Of a DNA stretch of 25,491 nucleotides, positions 1 through 9,912 are shown in pieces; positions within the stretch are counted from its first letter, which is position 1; every line of letters begins with the position of its first letter. Origin of the DNA: Hypsibius dujardini (Eukaryota; Tardigrada; Eutardigrada; Parachela; Hypsibiidae); contig LRSR01004403.1 in assembly GCA_001579985.1 (NCBI GenBank), forward strand, positions 1 through 25,491. Direction: 5' to 3'. Both the position numbers and the translations under genes were made by a program. The notes beneath the pieces are model-generated. The model saw only the letters and a program-made list of their open reading frames with translations. It did no database searches and had not been told where the DNA came from.

Positions 1-1
1 A

Positions 2-112
2 ATCGTATGGGAGAGTGCCAACGCTGGAGAGAATAACGCCCATCTGGACGACTACTGGAGGAGAGTTAAAAACGCGAGCCCGAGTCGTGATAACATCGAA
101 CGGGTCGACTAG
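2..112 (+). CDS. possible terminal exon of an upstream gene (partial)
   Basis: The frame starting at base 2 stays open for 36 codons from the window edge and ends at a TAG at 110-112. The peptide is hydrophilic and mixed in composition (it contains LDDYWRRVKNAS), and the local base composition is richer in G+C than the DNA that follows. This fits the C-terminal end of a gene lying mostly to the left. No family is recognisable, no acceptor is visible inside the window, and no clear AATAAA follows closely. An open frame this short can arise by chance, so the call is tentative. Confidence 0.25.
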   Translation: MVWESANAGENNAHLDDYWRRVKNASPSRDNIERVD

Positions 113-2208
113 CTGTTGGGTCGCTGCGCGCATATGGAAGCTTGCTGACAAAATGCCGCCGATAAAAAGATAAACATTAGGGCGAAACATGGCTCAGCTT
201 GGAATGGGGAAACGAACGTGACGGATCAAGCAGACATCGAGATGGAAAAAGATTTGAAATTTACGGCTATATAACGGCAGTTTTTTTAACGTCTCCGATC
301 CTGACGGGCAAGGCCATTTAATCTCACTAAAATGCTATTACATTGGACTATTGCAGGTGCATGCCCAGTAGCAAATTCCGTACTGAAATACAGGTTTCTC
401 TTTTTTTGGTTTGTGTATAGGAGAAGGCCACGGGAGTAGTAATTAACGTCCTGTGTGGTGGAGTGCGACTATTCGTTTTCACGTACTTTTACGCTCTTGA
501 GTTTAATGGCCTAATGGGTGTTAATGGCATTCAAATGCGGACCACCTGTGATGAGGGCTAAAATGTTTGATCGGTCAGCTCTGTTCATTTACGGTCTTTG
601 GTTGAACGCACGGCAGCACAAGCAAGTCCAAAATTATAGGATAAGTTCATTTATATTGTAGGCTGTGACCAAAGTTCAAGACTATCTAGGTGGGCGCTTG
701 TCAGGGGGGGGGAGGAGCAGATCGCATGAGGATCCGGTGCTCGTAAAACTCACATGGCATCATTAGCGTCTGTTGAAAGCCTCGATCTCAAACTGTTTTC
801 CCCACATTACACGCTATATTTCTGTAATACTGTATTCAATTCAGTGAAGTTGGTTTGTTGACTCGATAGATAATAAAATGGGGGGGGGGGGGGATTTTGC
901 CATCCTCAGTCCGGAAGACAGGGGGCATGCCTTAGCATACAAAGAGCCTAAAATCTTGCTCCTCCCCTCCTCCCCGTTCTTACGGAGTGAGGGGGCACTC
1001 CGCGAGGGAGAAGGGGTTCTGATCCACAGTTTCTTCCCACTGCGGGTGAGAGGGGAGGGTTTATACCTACAAAAAATGCCCCCGCTCTCCCGAACTGAGA
1101 GCGAACGTGCATGCATTCTGCGCGGGAAACGTTTAATCAGAGGGTAGATGCCTGACTGGTTCCCCATCAAAGCCTTACGGCAGTTAATCCCGTGATTAAA
1201 TAAATATTTCAGCTGGTTTTCTGACTTTTCTGTACACATTCCAATAAAGCTGAAAACAATTGAATCCAATGGAATATATCTGTGTGTATAATCAAGGAAT
1301 ACTCAAACACTTGTATGCGTACGGTAGGCATGGCAAAACCAAACTAAAAAAACCCAAATTACAAAGAAGCTAATAGTTTTAGTCACTAATGATTTTTAAA
1401 TTTAGTTTTAATAGTTTCTGAAAAAAATAAACTCAAAATTTCAACTAGTTTAGTTTTTTTTTCATTCGTAAATATAATTGATTCAACCTCTTTACACTAC
1501 ATGAAATGGGTACTACTGTAGTAAGTAACTTATCAAACTCAAGAAAGCTTGACGAAATTTATCACGGCATTGCAGCTAGATTGATGACCCGGTAAGAACG
1601 TAAAACAAAAAATAGGATGTCCGGTTGCTGATACGATATCGTTATCGATGAGATTTTGTCAAGTACAGACCATTATCTCATATGGAAATTGTAATATGCA
1701 TAAAACGGCATTCATCCGCACGCAGACGGAGAGGTCCATTTTCTCTGCCTCTACGCGAAACACTTTAATTTCTACCTTTTGACGGCAATGCGAACCATGA
1801 CAGGCAAAGCAATGGGGTGCCGTAATTAATTCCCCCCTCCTCCTGGTGGTACCCGTTTATTCACAATTTAGACACTCTTACGCATGAAGGGTCCTTGGCG
1901 TTATATTATAACGGCCTAACGAGAATATGATGACACGTGGCGTCATTCTGCTTGCTTGCAATATATTATTATCTCCAACATCCCTGGCAGAGGGGGTGAT
2001 GTAAACTAATTACCGTCTTTCGTAAGTTATCCAGTGGTAATGCCCCTTCGGGACTAATACATCTGTAATTGACATATCTCACTAACATGGAACTGACACA
2101 TTTTATCCACTCGGTGTTAATTATTAGAAGTTGGAAGCTGTCGCGACCCGAGCGCGTAATGGACGATCTGTGTGGGGGACTTTTCTATACGAATGGCCTT
2201 TTGCGTGG
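113..2208. other. gene-free region with G-runs
   Basis: I see no supported gene here. It holds a 9-base G run (704-712), a 14-base G run (880-893) and a CT/GA-rich low-complexity stretch at about 950-1075. About 1330-1500 is very A/T-rich. The short open frames around 841-1269 lie on the G-run and the GA-rich tract and have no domain-like sequence. Confidence 0.6.
880..893 (+). repeat. poly(G) run of 14
   Basis: An uninterrupted run of 14 G follows TAATAAAAT. Its length is likely polymorphic or uncertain in assembly. Confidence 0.9.
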
Positions 2209-2745
2209 CAGAGGCTCGCTTAGGGTATTTACAAGTTGGAACCAGAACCCCTCATGGTAGGACAAGAGGGTGGGCTAAGGAGCAAAATGGATTTGTTTTC
2301 GAAATTGAACTCTTGTTCCCTGATTATTTTGAACTTGTGGGGTGTATGGGGTGTGTGGGGTCTGGGATCTGGGGTCTGGGGTTTGATTTCCATAGGCCCA
2401 AGGAATTTTAAAACATTTTTAAAAAAGTTTTTTTCACTATCAAATTTGTGGTTTGTTGGGGTTCAATATATGCGCCCTATCGATAACCGCAAATGTGAGT
2501 TCAAAAACAGTCAATAATAATCCACATTTGATAGAAAAAGTGAAGTTCAACTATTTTTAAATCCCAGGGGATCTTTGAAATCAGACCCTCGCACTCCAGA
2601 AATTTCAAAGTGATTCGGAACAGTATAGGCCGATTTTTTCAGGTCAATTTTGAAAAAAATTAAATTTCCACTGTTGACCCACCCTCTGAACCTAGCATGA
2701 GGGGCTCTGGTGTTTCGAATTGTAAGGACTCTAAACAAGCTCCTG
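2209..2745. mobile_element. hAT-type MITE, copy 1 (palindromic, 537 bp)
   Basis: The element begins CAGAGGCTCGCTTAGGGT and ends with the near inverse complement (CTCTAAACAAGCTCCTG). The two halves remain complementary over most of the length, so the whole element can fold into one long imperfect hairpin centred near 2475. The flanks TTGCGTGG (2201-2208) and CTGCGTGG (2746-2753) agree at 7 of 8 bases, as expected for the 8-bp target duplication of hAT elements, whose ends typically start CAGNG. No transposase is encoded, so it would be non-autonomous. A second copy lies at 11925-12436. Open frames inside it are by-products of the palindrome. Confidence 0.75.
2338..2384 (+). repeat. G-quadruplex-prone G-run cluster
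   Basis: Five GGGG runs and one GGG run are separated by 5-7 bases (units such as TGGGGTGTATGGGGTG), inside the left arm of MITE copy 1. The opposite arm does not preserve the runs equally. The pattern satisfies the usual four-run G-quadruplex rule on the + strand. Confidence 0.7.
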
Positions 2746-2969
2746 CTGCGTGGAATAACCAGAAGCTCCCGTAATTACCCGGTGCGCATGGGGAGCAGAA
2801 ACCAAAGATGAACCGGCCGGGCAGAAAGGATCATCTTCTGCCTATTGAACCGAATGCAGATAAAAAATTTAAAGGCTTTTCTGTTTAGGCGGTTGTTCGT
2901 TCAAAATCAAACGTGTATAACCAACCGTTAAATAAGCGTTTATACCTAACTGATCTGCAATTTTGATTA

Positions 2970-3786
2970 GGAGAGCTATGCCCACAACCTTACGCAACCT
3001 TTCGCTATGCTCACAACCCACACAACCTTTTAGTTATCAATTGCTATGTACACAACCTTTTTCGCTAATTGTTGAACACAACCTTTTCCGGAGAAATTTT
3101 TATATACTTTTGGCTGCAATAGTGATCAGGAGAAGGGACTTTATTTACTAGAAGGTAAACAGGGGGTTATAACGTGAGAACTCGTTTCCCTTGAAAGAGT
3201 AATAATAATTGACGGTCAGTATCTAAGCATTTTTTCTATTGGTCAAACCTAAAAACAACATTCAGTGGTAGCAATTTGATGAGTTCGTTTTTTTTCTATA
3301 TATGTTCCCGTGCCAATTGACCACCGGTCATCGTTTCCTGATGAAAATTTTTAATAATTTTTAGGGCCCGGTCTTACATATTAAAAGCACTTATAAGATC
3401 TTACAAAAAACTTACACATTTTATCAGTATATTTATTTGTACATTAACATTTATAAGGATCTATAAATTTTATATGGCCTACAGCAAAAAAATATAAGGG
3501 AATATGTTGGGTCAAATAATATTTTTGATATTCGAAATTTCATGTTCACTAGATCAGGCTGCGCCTCTAAAATTGTCCAGAGAGCTTCGCAGTCGACTTG
3601 GAGCCAACCGAATTGTTGCAGAAAACTGATTGAGAACCAAGGCCGGGAAAAGGTTGTGTTCATAACTAAAGGTTGCGTCCAACAATTGGCGAAAAAGGTT
3701 GTGTACATAGCAATTGATAATTAAAAGGTTGTGTGGGTTGCGAGCATAGCGAAAGGTTGTGCAGGGTTGTGAGCGTAGCCCTCATC
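2970..3786. mobile_element. foldback / Mutator-like non-autonomous element (817 bp)
   Basis: Long inverted repeats (about 2970-3092 and 3643-3786) face each other around roughly 550 bp of AT-rich DNA. Each arm is built from degenerate tandem copies of an ACAACCTTTT-containing unit, for example CACAACCTTTTAGTTATC on the left and its complement on the right. The perfect 9-mer TTTTGATTA lies directly outside both ends (2961-2969 and 3787-3795), consistent with a 9-bp target duplication. Long arms made of sub-repeats plus a 9-bp duplication are features of Drosophila FB foldback elements and of Mutator-like elements. No transposase is visible. The exact family is inference; the structure is seen directly. 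Confidence 0.75.
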
Positions 3787-3795
3787 TTTTGATTA

Positions 3796-6700
3796 TAGTC
3801 TAGTGGGATTTTGAAGTAGTTTAATTTTTGTTAATTACTATTCTAGTGAGAACTAGCCAAAATACGGTATGTATAACAGCCCGAGTTAAGATGCAATGCA
3901 TGCGGTAGAAGCACCAACTCTGGCTGTCTGCGACCCACCGGGCCTAGTAAAGAAAATTTCTCGTTGGCAAAATGATTTCACTCGCTATCTTGTGGTCACG
4001 TGCCACAAGTGCCATAAGTGCTGGCTTGGCAGTCACTAGTACGTGTACTAAATTTAAAAAACAGGAGCCTTTTTTAAACGTCATTCGCTCTAGCTGTAGT
4101 GATAAGGACGAGCTATCCTTTTAAGCGTAGACTGGCATAAATTGTTTTCGATTGTTTTAAAATTTATAAGGTCTCACTTATGCTAAGTAACTAAGTACAA
4201 GAGTACAACTTAGACTAATTTTTTATGTTAATTCAAGTGTTCTGCAAACATTTTCCTATAATTTGAATTGTATTTTAATTCCGACATTTGCGCATCGCAG
4301 CATAACGTCAGATATTTAATTTTAAACTGTTTTAGCTTTTCGTTCTAACTTTGTGAATTATGGGGATGACATGGAATTGCGAATTTCGAAAACAAAAAAT
4401 AATGGTATTGAGAACTTTAATGTGGATGAGAAGAATGAAGTGTAATCCTGGAGAGGAATAAAGAGGAATGAAACGATAGAGCGCTCATGCAAGCTTGAGC
4501 TCCCCGCTGTTTCCGGTCTCCATAGTCATTGTCCACCTGCCACCTCTCAAGCTCGATAATTGATGAATTTTTCCAATCCCTGTTAGTCCTTTTCTTTCCC
4601 TTTTCTTTCAGTCTCAATCAGTTACCCCATTTTACGATTCATTCTTATGATTCCCATATTCGATTTTATTTCACTTCCACACAACATTAAGATGCGAAGA
4701 AATTTGCAGTTTTATCTTTAAAATATAAATATGCTCTTCTTCTATAGCACAACTTTCTATTGTTTTCTGTCTCGTGTCACCAAATCTCTAGTGTTTTTTA
4801 ATACCTGCATCTTAAGGGTATTAAAACATATGACTGTTTTTTCGGGTTAGAATTTCATTTTAATCACTGTCTAATTTAATATATGCGCGAAATTCGACAT
4901 TGTAGTACTTTAGTATATTAATTAAAATCAAAAAACCTCAAAAAAAAGTGAGTTCTAATAAGTATTAGTATATTAAAAAAACACTAAAAGTCCCCGAATC
5001 TAATTTACCGATCGCCAGCCAGAAAACAACCATCCTTTTTTGTCCGCCATTGTCGAACTACAAATGTTGTCTTATGGAGGTTGAATTTGATGCACCACTT
5101 CTCTCTCTCAAGCCTTAAGTAGAAGTAAGAATAACTTAAACTACTACGTTTTTAAATTTTAAAATTAAAGGAAATGTAAACTAACGGCCAATAAATATTT
5201 CACTCAGACAGCCAAGGGGATGAGTGCATACTTTTAAAAGATTGAGTTCGATGAAGCTGGATATTATCCAATGATAACCAATAATTGAAAAAGGGTATGA
5301 ACAAAATGGAGTTTGATTAAAATGGAGAGGCTCTTGCTCAGTGACACACTAAAAAAAATAAACATATTTTCTCACATCCTATCCCTAGAATATTTTTGAA
5401 GGGTCTAAAAACATTTTCAGGACATTTTTTAGGAGCCAATTTCGCAATTTATTTGTACAAAAAATGACGCCCTTAAACTGCCACTATTTTGACCGGGTGC
5501 CAAAAGTTGTCCCGTGTTAAAAGGAACTATTTAGTCCACCGACTGTTGTTTAGCCCAATAGCCAAAATTAATCCCGCGCTGAAAGTAGAACAAAATCAGT
5601 CCGCCGACTTCATTTCATTTTGTTCCGTTACAATCTAAAATTGATTAGTCTTATAGATGAAATCGGTTTTCCGCTGGGAGACCAGGTTAATGATAACACA
5701 GGGATTTAGAATTAAAAAACAAACTCGAAAGAAAAAATTAAGACTCTGTATTTTTGCTGAGCAGAACAATCAAAAGTTAAGGTCAACAACAATAAAACAG
5801 CAAAGCTCCAAGCCACTGATTCGACGTCACCCAATTCGTCGATGTATCTAAACAGAGAGGAAAAAAATGTACTCCAATCATAAAATAGAGACTAAAAAGG
5901 TGAGAGAACTGCAACTGTCAGGTGTACACTTTAGCCGTGGGGTAAACTAAAACAGTCCACCAAGTCATTGATTGCGTACGATATGAACATTTTGTTTTCT
6001 AATTCACATAACATGTAATTCACATTAAAAATAACGATGAAAGAAATAATACCAGAAACGCCCTATTCTCGATCAATCAATTACTGGTTTGAGTGTCAAA
6101 ACTTTCTAAACGGCCAGACGAAAATTATGAATTCCTAATGAAGACACTAGCTACCACTTAGGCTTCCCCCATTGGCAATTATTCCTTCCAAAATGATGTA
6201 TATAAGTTAATACGCCTGTAAAGTAAGACATTTTTGGAAAACATGTCCGTTAGAAATGATCGCGTATTCAACACCACGTGCTTACCGATTAATGACATCA
6301 ATTCATTCCAATTTTGAAATCAAAAATGCCGAACAGAGAAATGCCGAAATGCTTTAGCAAAAGATGATCTGGTAAATTCGTAATAAAGGCATTTACAAAA
6401 ACATTCTACGATAAATCGACTATGAACATGTTCGCATTTTTACGTTTTTGCAAACAATTCAGGCACCATAATTGCGCGGTGCAATACACGAGCTGTTGAG
6501 CCGTTGACGCTGCGCACTTGTGCATGTGCATTTGATCAAATTGCCACCTTTTTACTCTTTGGAGTTCGGACATTCGGATCGACATGTAATTGCGAGTTTC
6601 ATCATTGCTGACAATAGTAAATCGTTTAAAAGAGGTTAAAAATTGGCGTCTGCTATGAATTTCTTTATCTTTATTTCCATTTGTATTTTTATCGGCTTTT

Positions 6701-7432
6701 TGTTTGTTTTCTCGACTTTATTACATATCGTAATATTACAGTCGTGCGTTTGTAGATGCATTTTTCCAAAATTAAGCCGATGTTTTTTTTAGCTTTTTAA
6801 TTTTCTTGTTTTTCTCGTCTGACTTAAAAAAGATGAATTTATCTATCTCTTGGTTTTGCGGACAAATTAAGTACTCAAGGTATTAATTTTGGGAACTTAT
6901 TTATTCTCCTTTCGATACAAAGGACAAATCAAGTATTCGTGAAACTTTCTTTGTCTAGTCACAGCATAAGTAAGTTCCTATTAAAGTCCCCGGCAGAAAT
7001 AGATTACCAAATAAGCCCCATGCATTACTAGGGTATATATGTATATATATGTAGACATACATAGCATGTGAGGAAATGAATTCGAGGTCGAAATCAATTC
7101 GGCTTTGAAACATCACGACCATCGTAATTTTTCAAACGTTATTAAGTCGTTAAGGACATGCTTCTCTCTCGAGTTCTTTACGTTTCGTAAACAATTGATA
7201 GAGTACGGGGGACGTAATGGTCTAAAGGTCAGATGCTCGATACAACGTATCAAGGTTTAATTATTTCCGCAAATATTTGCTGACTGTTCACGCTCGATTA
7301 ATGTAAAGGCTCGTTTTTGAGAATACTGATCTCTCTAGGGATTGGGCAACGGCGGAGTAATGAATCTTTAATTGTTTAACAGCCTCGTCGTTGCCTGCTT
7401 CTTTCTTGAAGAACACCCTGAAATTCATTTGG
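3796..7432. other. gene-free AT-rich region
   Basis: No supported coding or RNA gene. It holds a short palindrome around an E-box at 3989-4009 (arms CTTGTGG / CCACAAG, centre CACGTG), a two-unit degenerate tandem repeat at 5499-5622, and a TATATATG-rich stretch near 7030-7065. The open frames at 4417-4617 and 5657-5851 are low in complexity or lack splice and domain support. Confidence 0.55.
5499..5622 (+). repeat. two-unit degenerate tandem repeat, period 62 bp
   Basis: Units starting GCCAAAAGTTGTCCCG (5499) and GCCAAAATTAATCCCG (5561) share GTCC(A/G)CCGACT near their 3' ends. A third weak echo, AACAGTCCACCAAGTC, occurs near 5950. No coding potential. Confidence 0.55.
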
Positions 7433-7434
7433 TA

Positions 7435-7874
7435 CAGTCAGCCCCAAGAAGAACTCTGCTCACGTGACTTTTGCTGTTCAAACAGACCGAAAACTCCGCC
7501 CAAATTGCACCGTTTCTGACAACCAATCAGGACAATTGACGAACAACTTTTACAAAATCAAGCCAATCAATTGCAACGGAAGAAAAAAGCACAGTCATGA
7601 AAAGCTGTAAAGAAAGCTGATAAGATTTCGAATTCGGCTACTTTCCGCAGTTTCCCTGCGGTTAAGTCATCCGTTGTTGCAGTCCCATACACAGGTAAAT
7701 TGCTATTTGTTTTTCGAGATCGCGAGATAAGCCTATTTTTGGTGGGCCACTCGGTTCAATAACGTGCATCTCGTAATATCGAGAATATTCTATTGGCACA
7801 CTTGTCGCACCACATCTCTTTCTATGCGCAAAACGTCTATGATGTGCAAGAAGAGTTCTTCTTGGGGCTGACTG
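7435..7874. mobile_element. Tc1/mariner-type MITE (440 bp)
   Basis: A perfect 23-bp terminal inverted repeat starts CAGTCAGCCCCAAGAAGAAC at 7435, and its exact complement ends at 7874. Each end is flanked by TA (7433-7434 and 7875-7876), the target duplication of the Tc1/mariner superfamily, whose ends often start CAGT. The interior has no transposase frame. It contains two CCAATCA motifs about 35 bp apart, near 7521 and 7562. Confidence 0.8.
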
Positions 7875-9138
7875 TAGATTTGTTTATTCGGACAATATAA
7901 GTTGACTGTTATATGGACAACGTACCAAATGAAATTGAGGCACAAATGGACAACGCCCCAAACGTTGTTTGTGTATTCTTATAGTACTTCTAGAAGTAAG
8001 TACATGAATATGCGTAATGCGTAATAGAAATACCCATGATGTGTTATTTACCAAATCTAAATAAACAAATTAAGACGTGATAAGTTGTTTTGTTGTTGTT
8101 GTTAGTTTGTGTTCAGCAATCGTGCATTTCCGATCTGCTTCTCAACTTCAATTGATGAGTCCGTACACTTTTGATTACCAGCATTACACATAATGATTAA
8201 ACAATGGATCAGATCGAAAAATGTAATAACCTTTAAGGTTCTTAGAGGAATGTTTCCCGTTCCCCACTGGGCGGCTTGGGAAGCGACCAACAATTTAATC
8301 AATCAAACAATCATTTATATCTTACATATTAAACACGAACCACCGCTAGAGAAAAGGGAAGAGAACAGCGAAAAAGAGCAAAAAGAGAATGAAAAAGAAC
8401 TCAATTAAAATGAAACTTCAGCCGATGGCGCGAACTCGCGGCGACGTACAGTAAAAATACAAATGTATCCCGGATGTCCACCTTTTAGGTGAGTCACAGA
8501 GATGCCGCCGCATCTCCATATCGGGAAGGGAAACACCCCATTACAATACATTTAATTGAATGATTAGTTAATTATCCTGATCTAAAGCCACACAGTGATC
8601 CCGGTTTGAGCCAGTTCGTCGATATTGGTGATGAGGATGGAAGCTGCAGATACATGTGTGTACTCCACTTACGCAATTCTACTCACTCTGTCAACAATTA
8701 CACTAATTATTTGGTATCATCAATTATTGCAAACTGTAAACTTGTGTTAAAGCCCTATGCCACTCTTACAGTTCTCAAGCACATAATCGACCCGGGCCAG
8801 TGCTAAAGAGCCTGCATTGCTATAAGGTCCTCGCTTCATTTTCCCGTTGGTACAGTATCTCGAAGGGTACGATGGTTTGTACTTACTAGGGTGCGAACGC
8901 GTTTACGAGCATCAATGAAAACAACCTGTGCTTTTATGCAGTGTTTCGATAAACATCGACAAACAATTTCAACCATGGCCAGAGGTCAATCGACTGCCTT
9001 CAGCATCTGAAGTCTCTATTTGTGTTTTAAAAGTAACAGCTTTCTTCTTCGCCTTTTGAATGCCGTAAACCAATAATCTGAAGTCGAGCCGAGCTTTTGG
9101 CTCATCGAATACTTCGTTCACTAACCATTCATAGCACT

Positions 9139-9259
9139 GAACCCAGCGTGTTACCAAACCGCCCTACCTCCGAACCCTCCGTACCACCGGACCTTTTGCA
9201 CCGTCGTAAGACGGAACCTTCCGTATCACCGAACCCTTTTTACCATCGTACCATAAGAC
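9139..9259 (+). repeat. short degenerate tandem repeat (EPSV-coding if translated)
   Basis: Three degenerate units are visible: 9139-9170, 9171-9212 and 9213-9259. The last two start (C/G)GAACC(C/T)TCCGTA and end TAAGAC. Read on the + strand within an open frame that ends at 9447, they give three TEPSV/SEPSV-type motifs spaced 11-14 residues apart. The frame has no clear ATG or splice context, so a coding role is only a possibility. Confidence 0.45.
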
Positions 9260-9514
9260 TAGTAGCAGTTAGGGACCCATTGACTCTGCTTGGTCCTGTA
9301 TACCCAGTTCTTACTAGTATTCATATATCCGATTTAAACATCGTTAAGCTACCAAGCGCCAAACTGTTTTTTCATATATTTTTTGCTATGCTAGTCGTGC
9401 GAGAGGGTGAGGAAAACTGTAATTACACCGTACATAAAAACCAGTAAATTTTACAGCTACGAGTAGATTTTGAAAAATGTGACACCCTCTCAAATGGAAG
9501 CTCGGCGCGCAATT

Positions 9515-9563
9515 AAGTCGAAATCCGTTTAGCTGTAGTCTGCATCTGAACGGATTTCGACTT
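9515..9563. repeat. perfect inverted repeat, 15-bp stem
   Basis: AAGTCGAAATCCGTT (9515-9529) and its exact reverse complement (9549-9563) enclose a 19-base loop. It lies about 350 bp upstream of the receptor start codon. It could be a cruciform or hairpin, or the remnant of a mobile element end. Confidence 0.8.
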
Positions 9564-9797
9564 GAGTGCCAGCAGAATTTTTCGTAATCTAAATTAATTG
9601 CTCCTTCTCACCGGAAAAGGTGAAGCCTTCTATCATCCATCCGCAGGACAGTCCAATTATCAGCCTTTCTTGAATGACTTAAACCAAAGGAGAACAAATT
9701 TAGTTAAGGTTCACTAATTTTCAAACCGAGAAGGAATTGGTAATTGGCGTTCTTGAATATTGTTGACTGGAGTAGTACTGGAATGTACGAGAAAAGA

Positions 9798-9807
9798 ATT
9801 TATATAA
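9798..9807 (+). promoter_or_regulatory. possible TATA box of the receptor gene
   Basis: An ATTTATATAA-type site lies about 105 bp upstream of the first ATG at 9913 on the same strand. No transcript start is known, and the local DNA is AT-rich. Confidence 0.2.
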
Positions 9808-9912
9808 TCTAGTGCGTTTATTTCCGGTGGGCAAATTGGCGTTGGTCATTACGTATATGCGCAACATTCAGCGGTGAACTGATAAGATTTAAAAACCTCA
9901 AGGGCCGTAAAT

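Larger units (their letters stand above)
7877..9912. other. intergenic region upstream of the receptor gene
   Basis: No gene is supported. It contains a small GAGATGC/GCATCTC hairpin at 8499-8516, a minisatellite-like repeat at 9139-9259, a 15-bp-stem hairpin at 9515-9563 and a TATA-like site near 9798. The open frames at 8102-8408 and 8606-8806 have no recognisable domains. Confidence 0.5.

Noticed and set aside
841-1269. Open frames on both strands over the G-run
   Set aside because: They translate the poly(G) and GA-rich tract, with proline/serine-rich low-complexity products and no splice or domain support.
2236-2517. Overlapping open frames at 2172-2517, 2547-2738 and 12009-12495
   Set aside because: They lie in the palindromic MITE copies and differ between copies, so they are not genes.
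4417-4617. Lysine/arginine-rich open frame on the - strand
   Set aside because: The composition follows AAAGG/GAAAAG low-complexity DNA, and there are no convincing paired splice sites.
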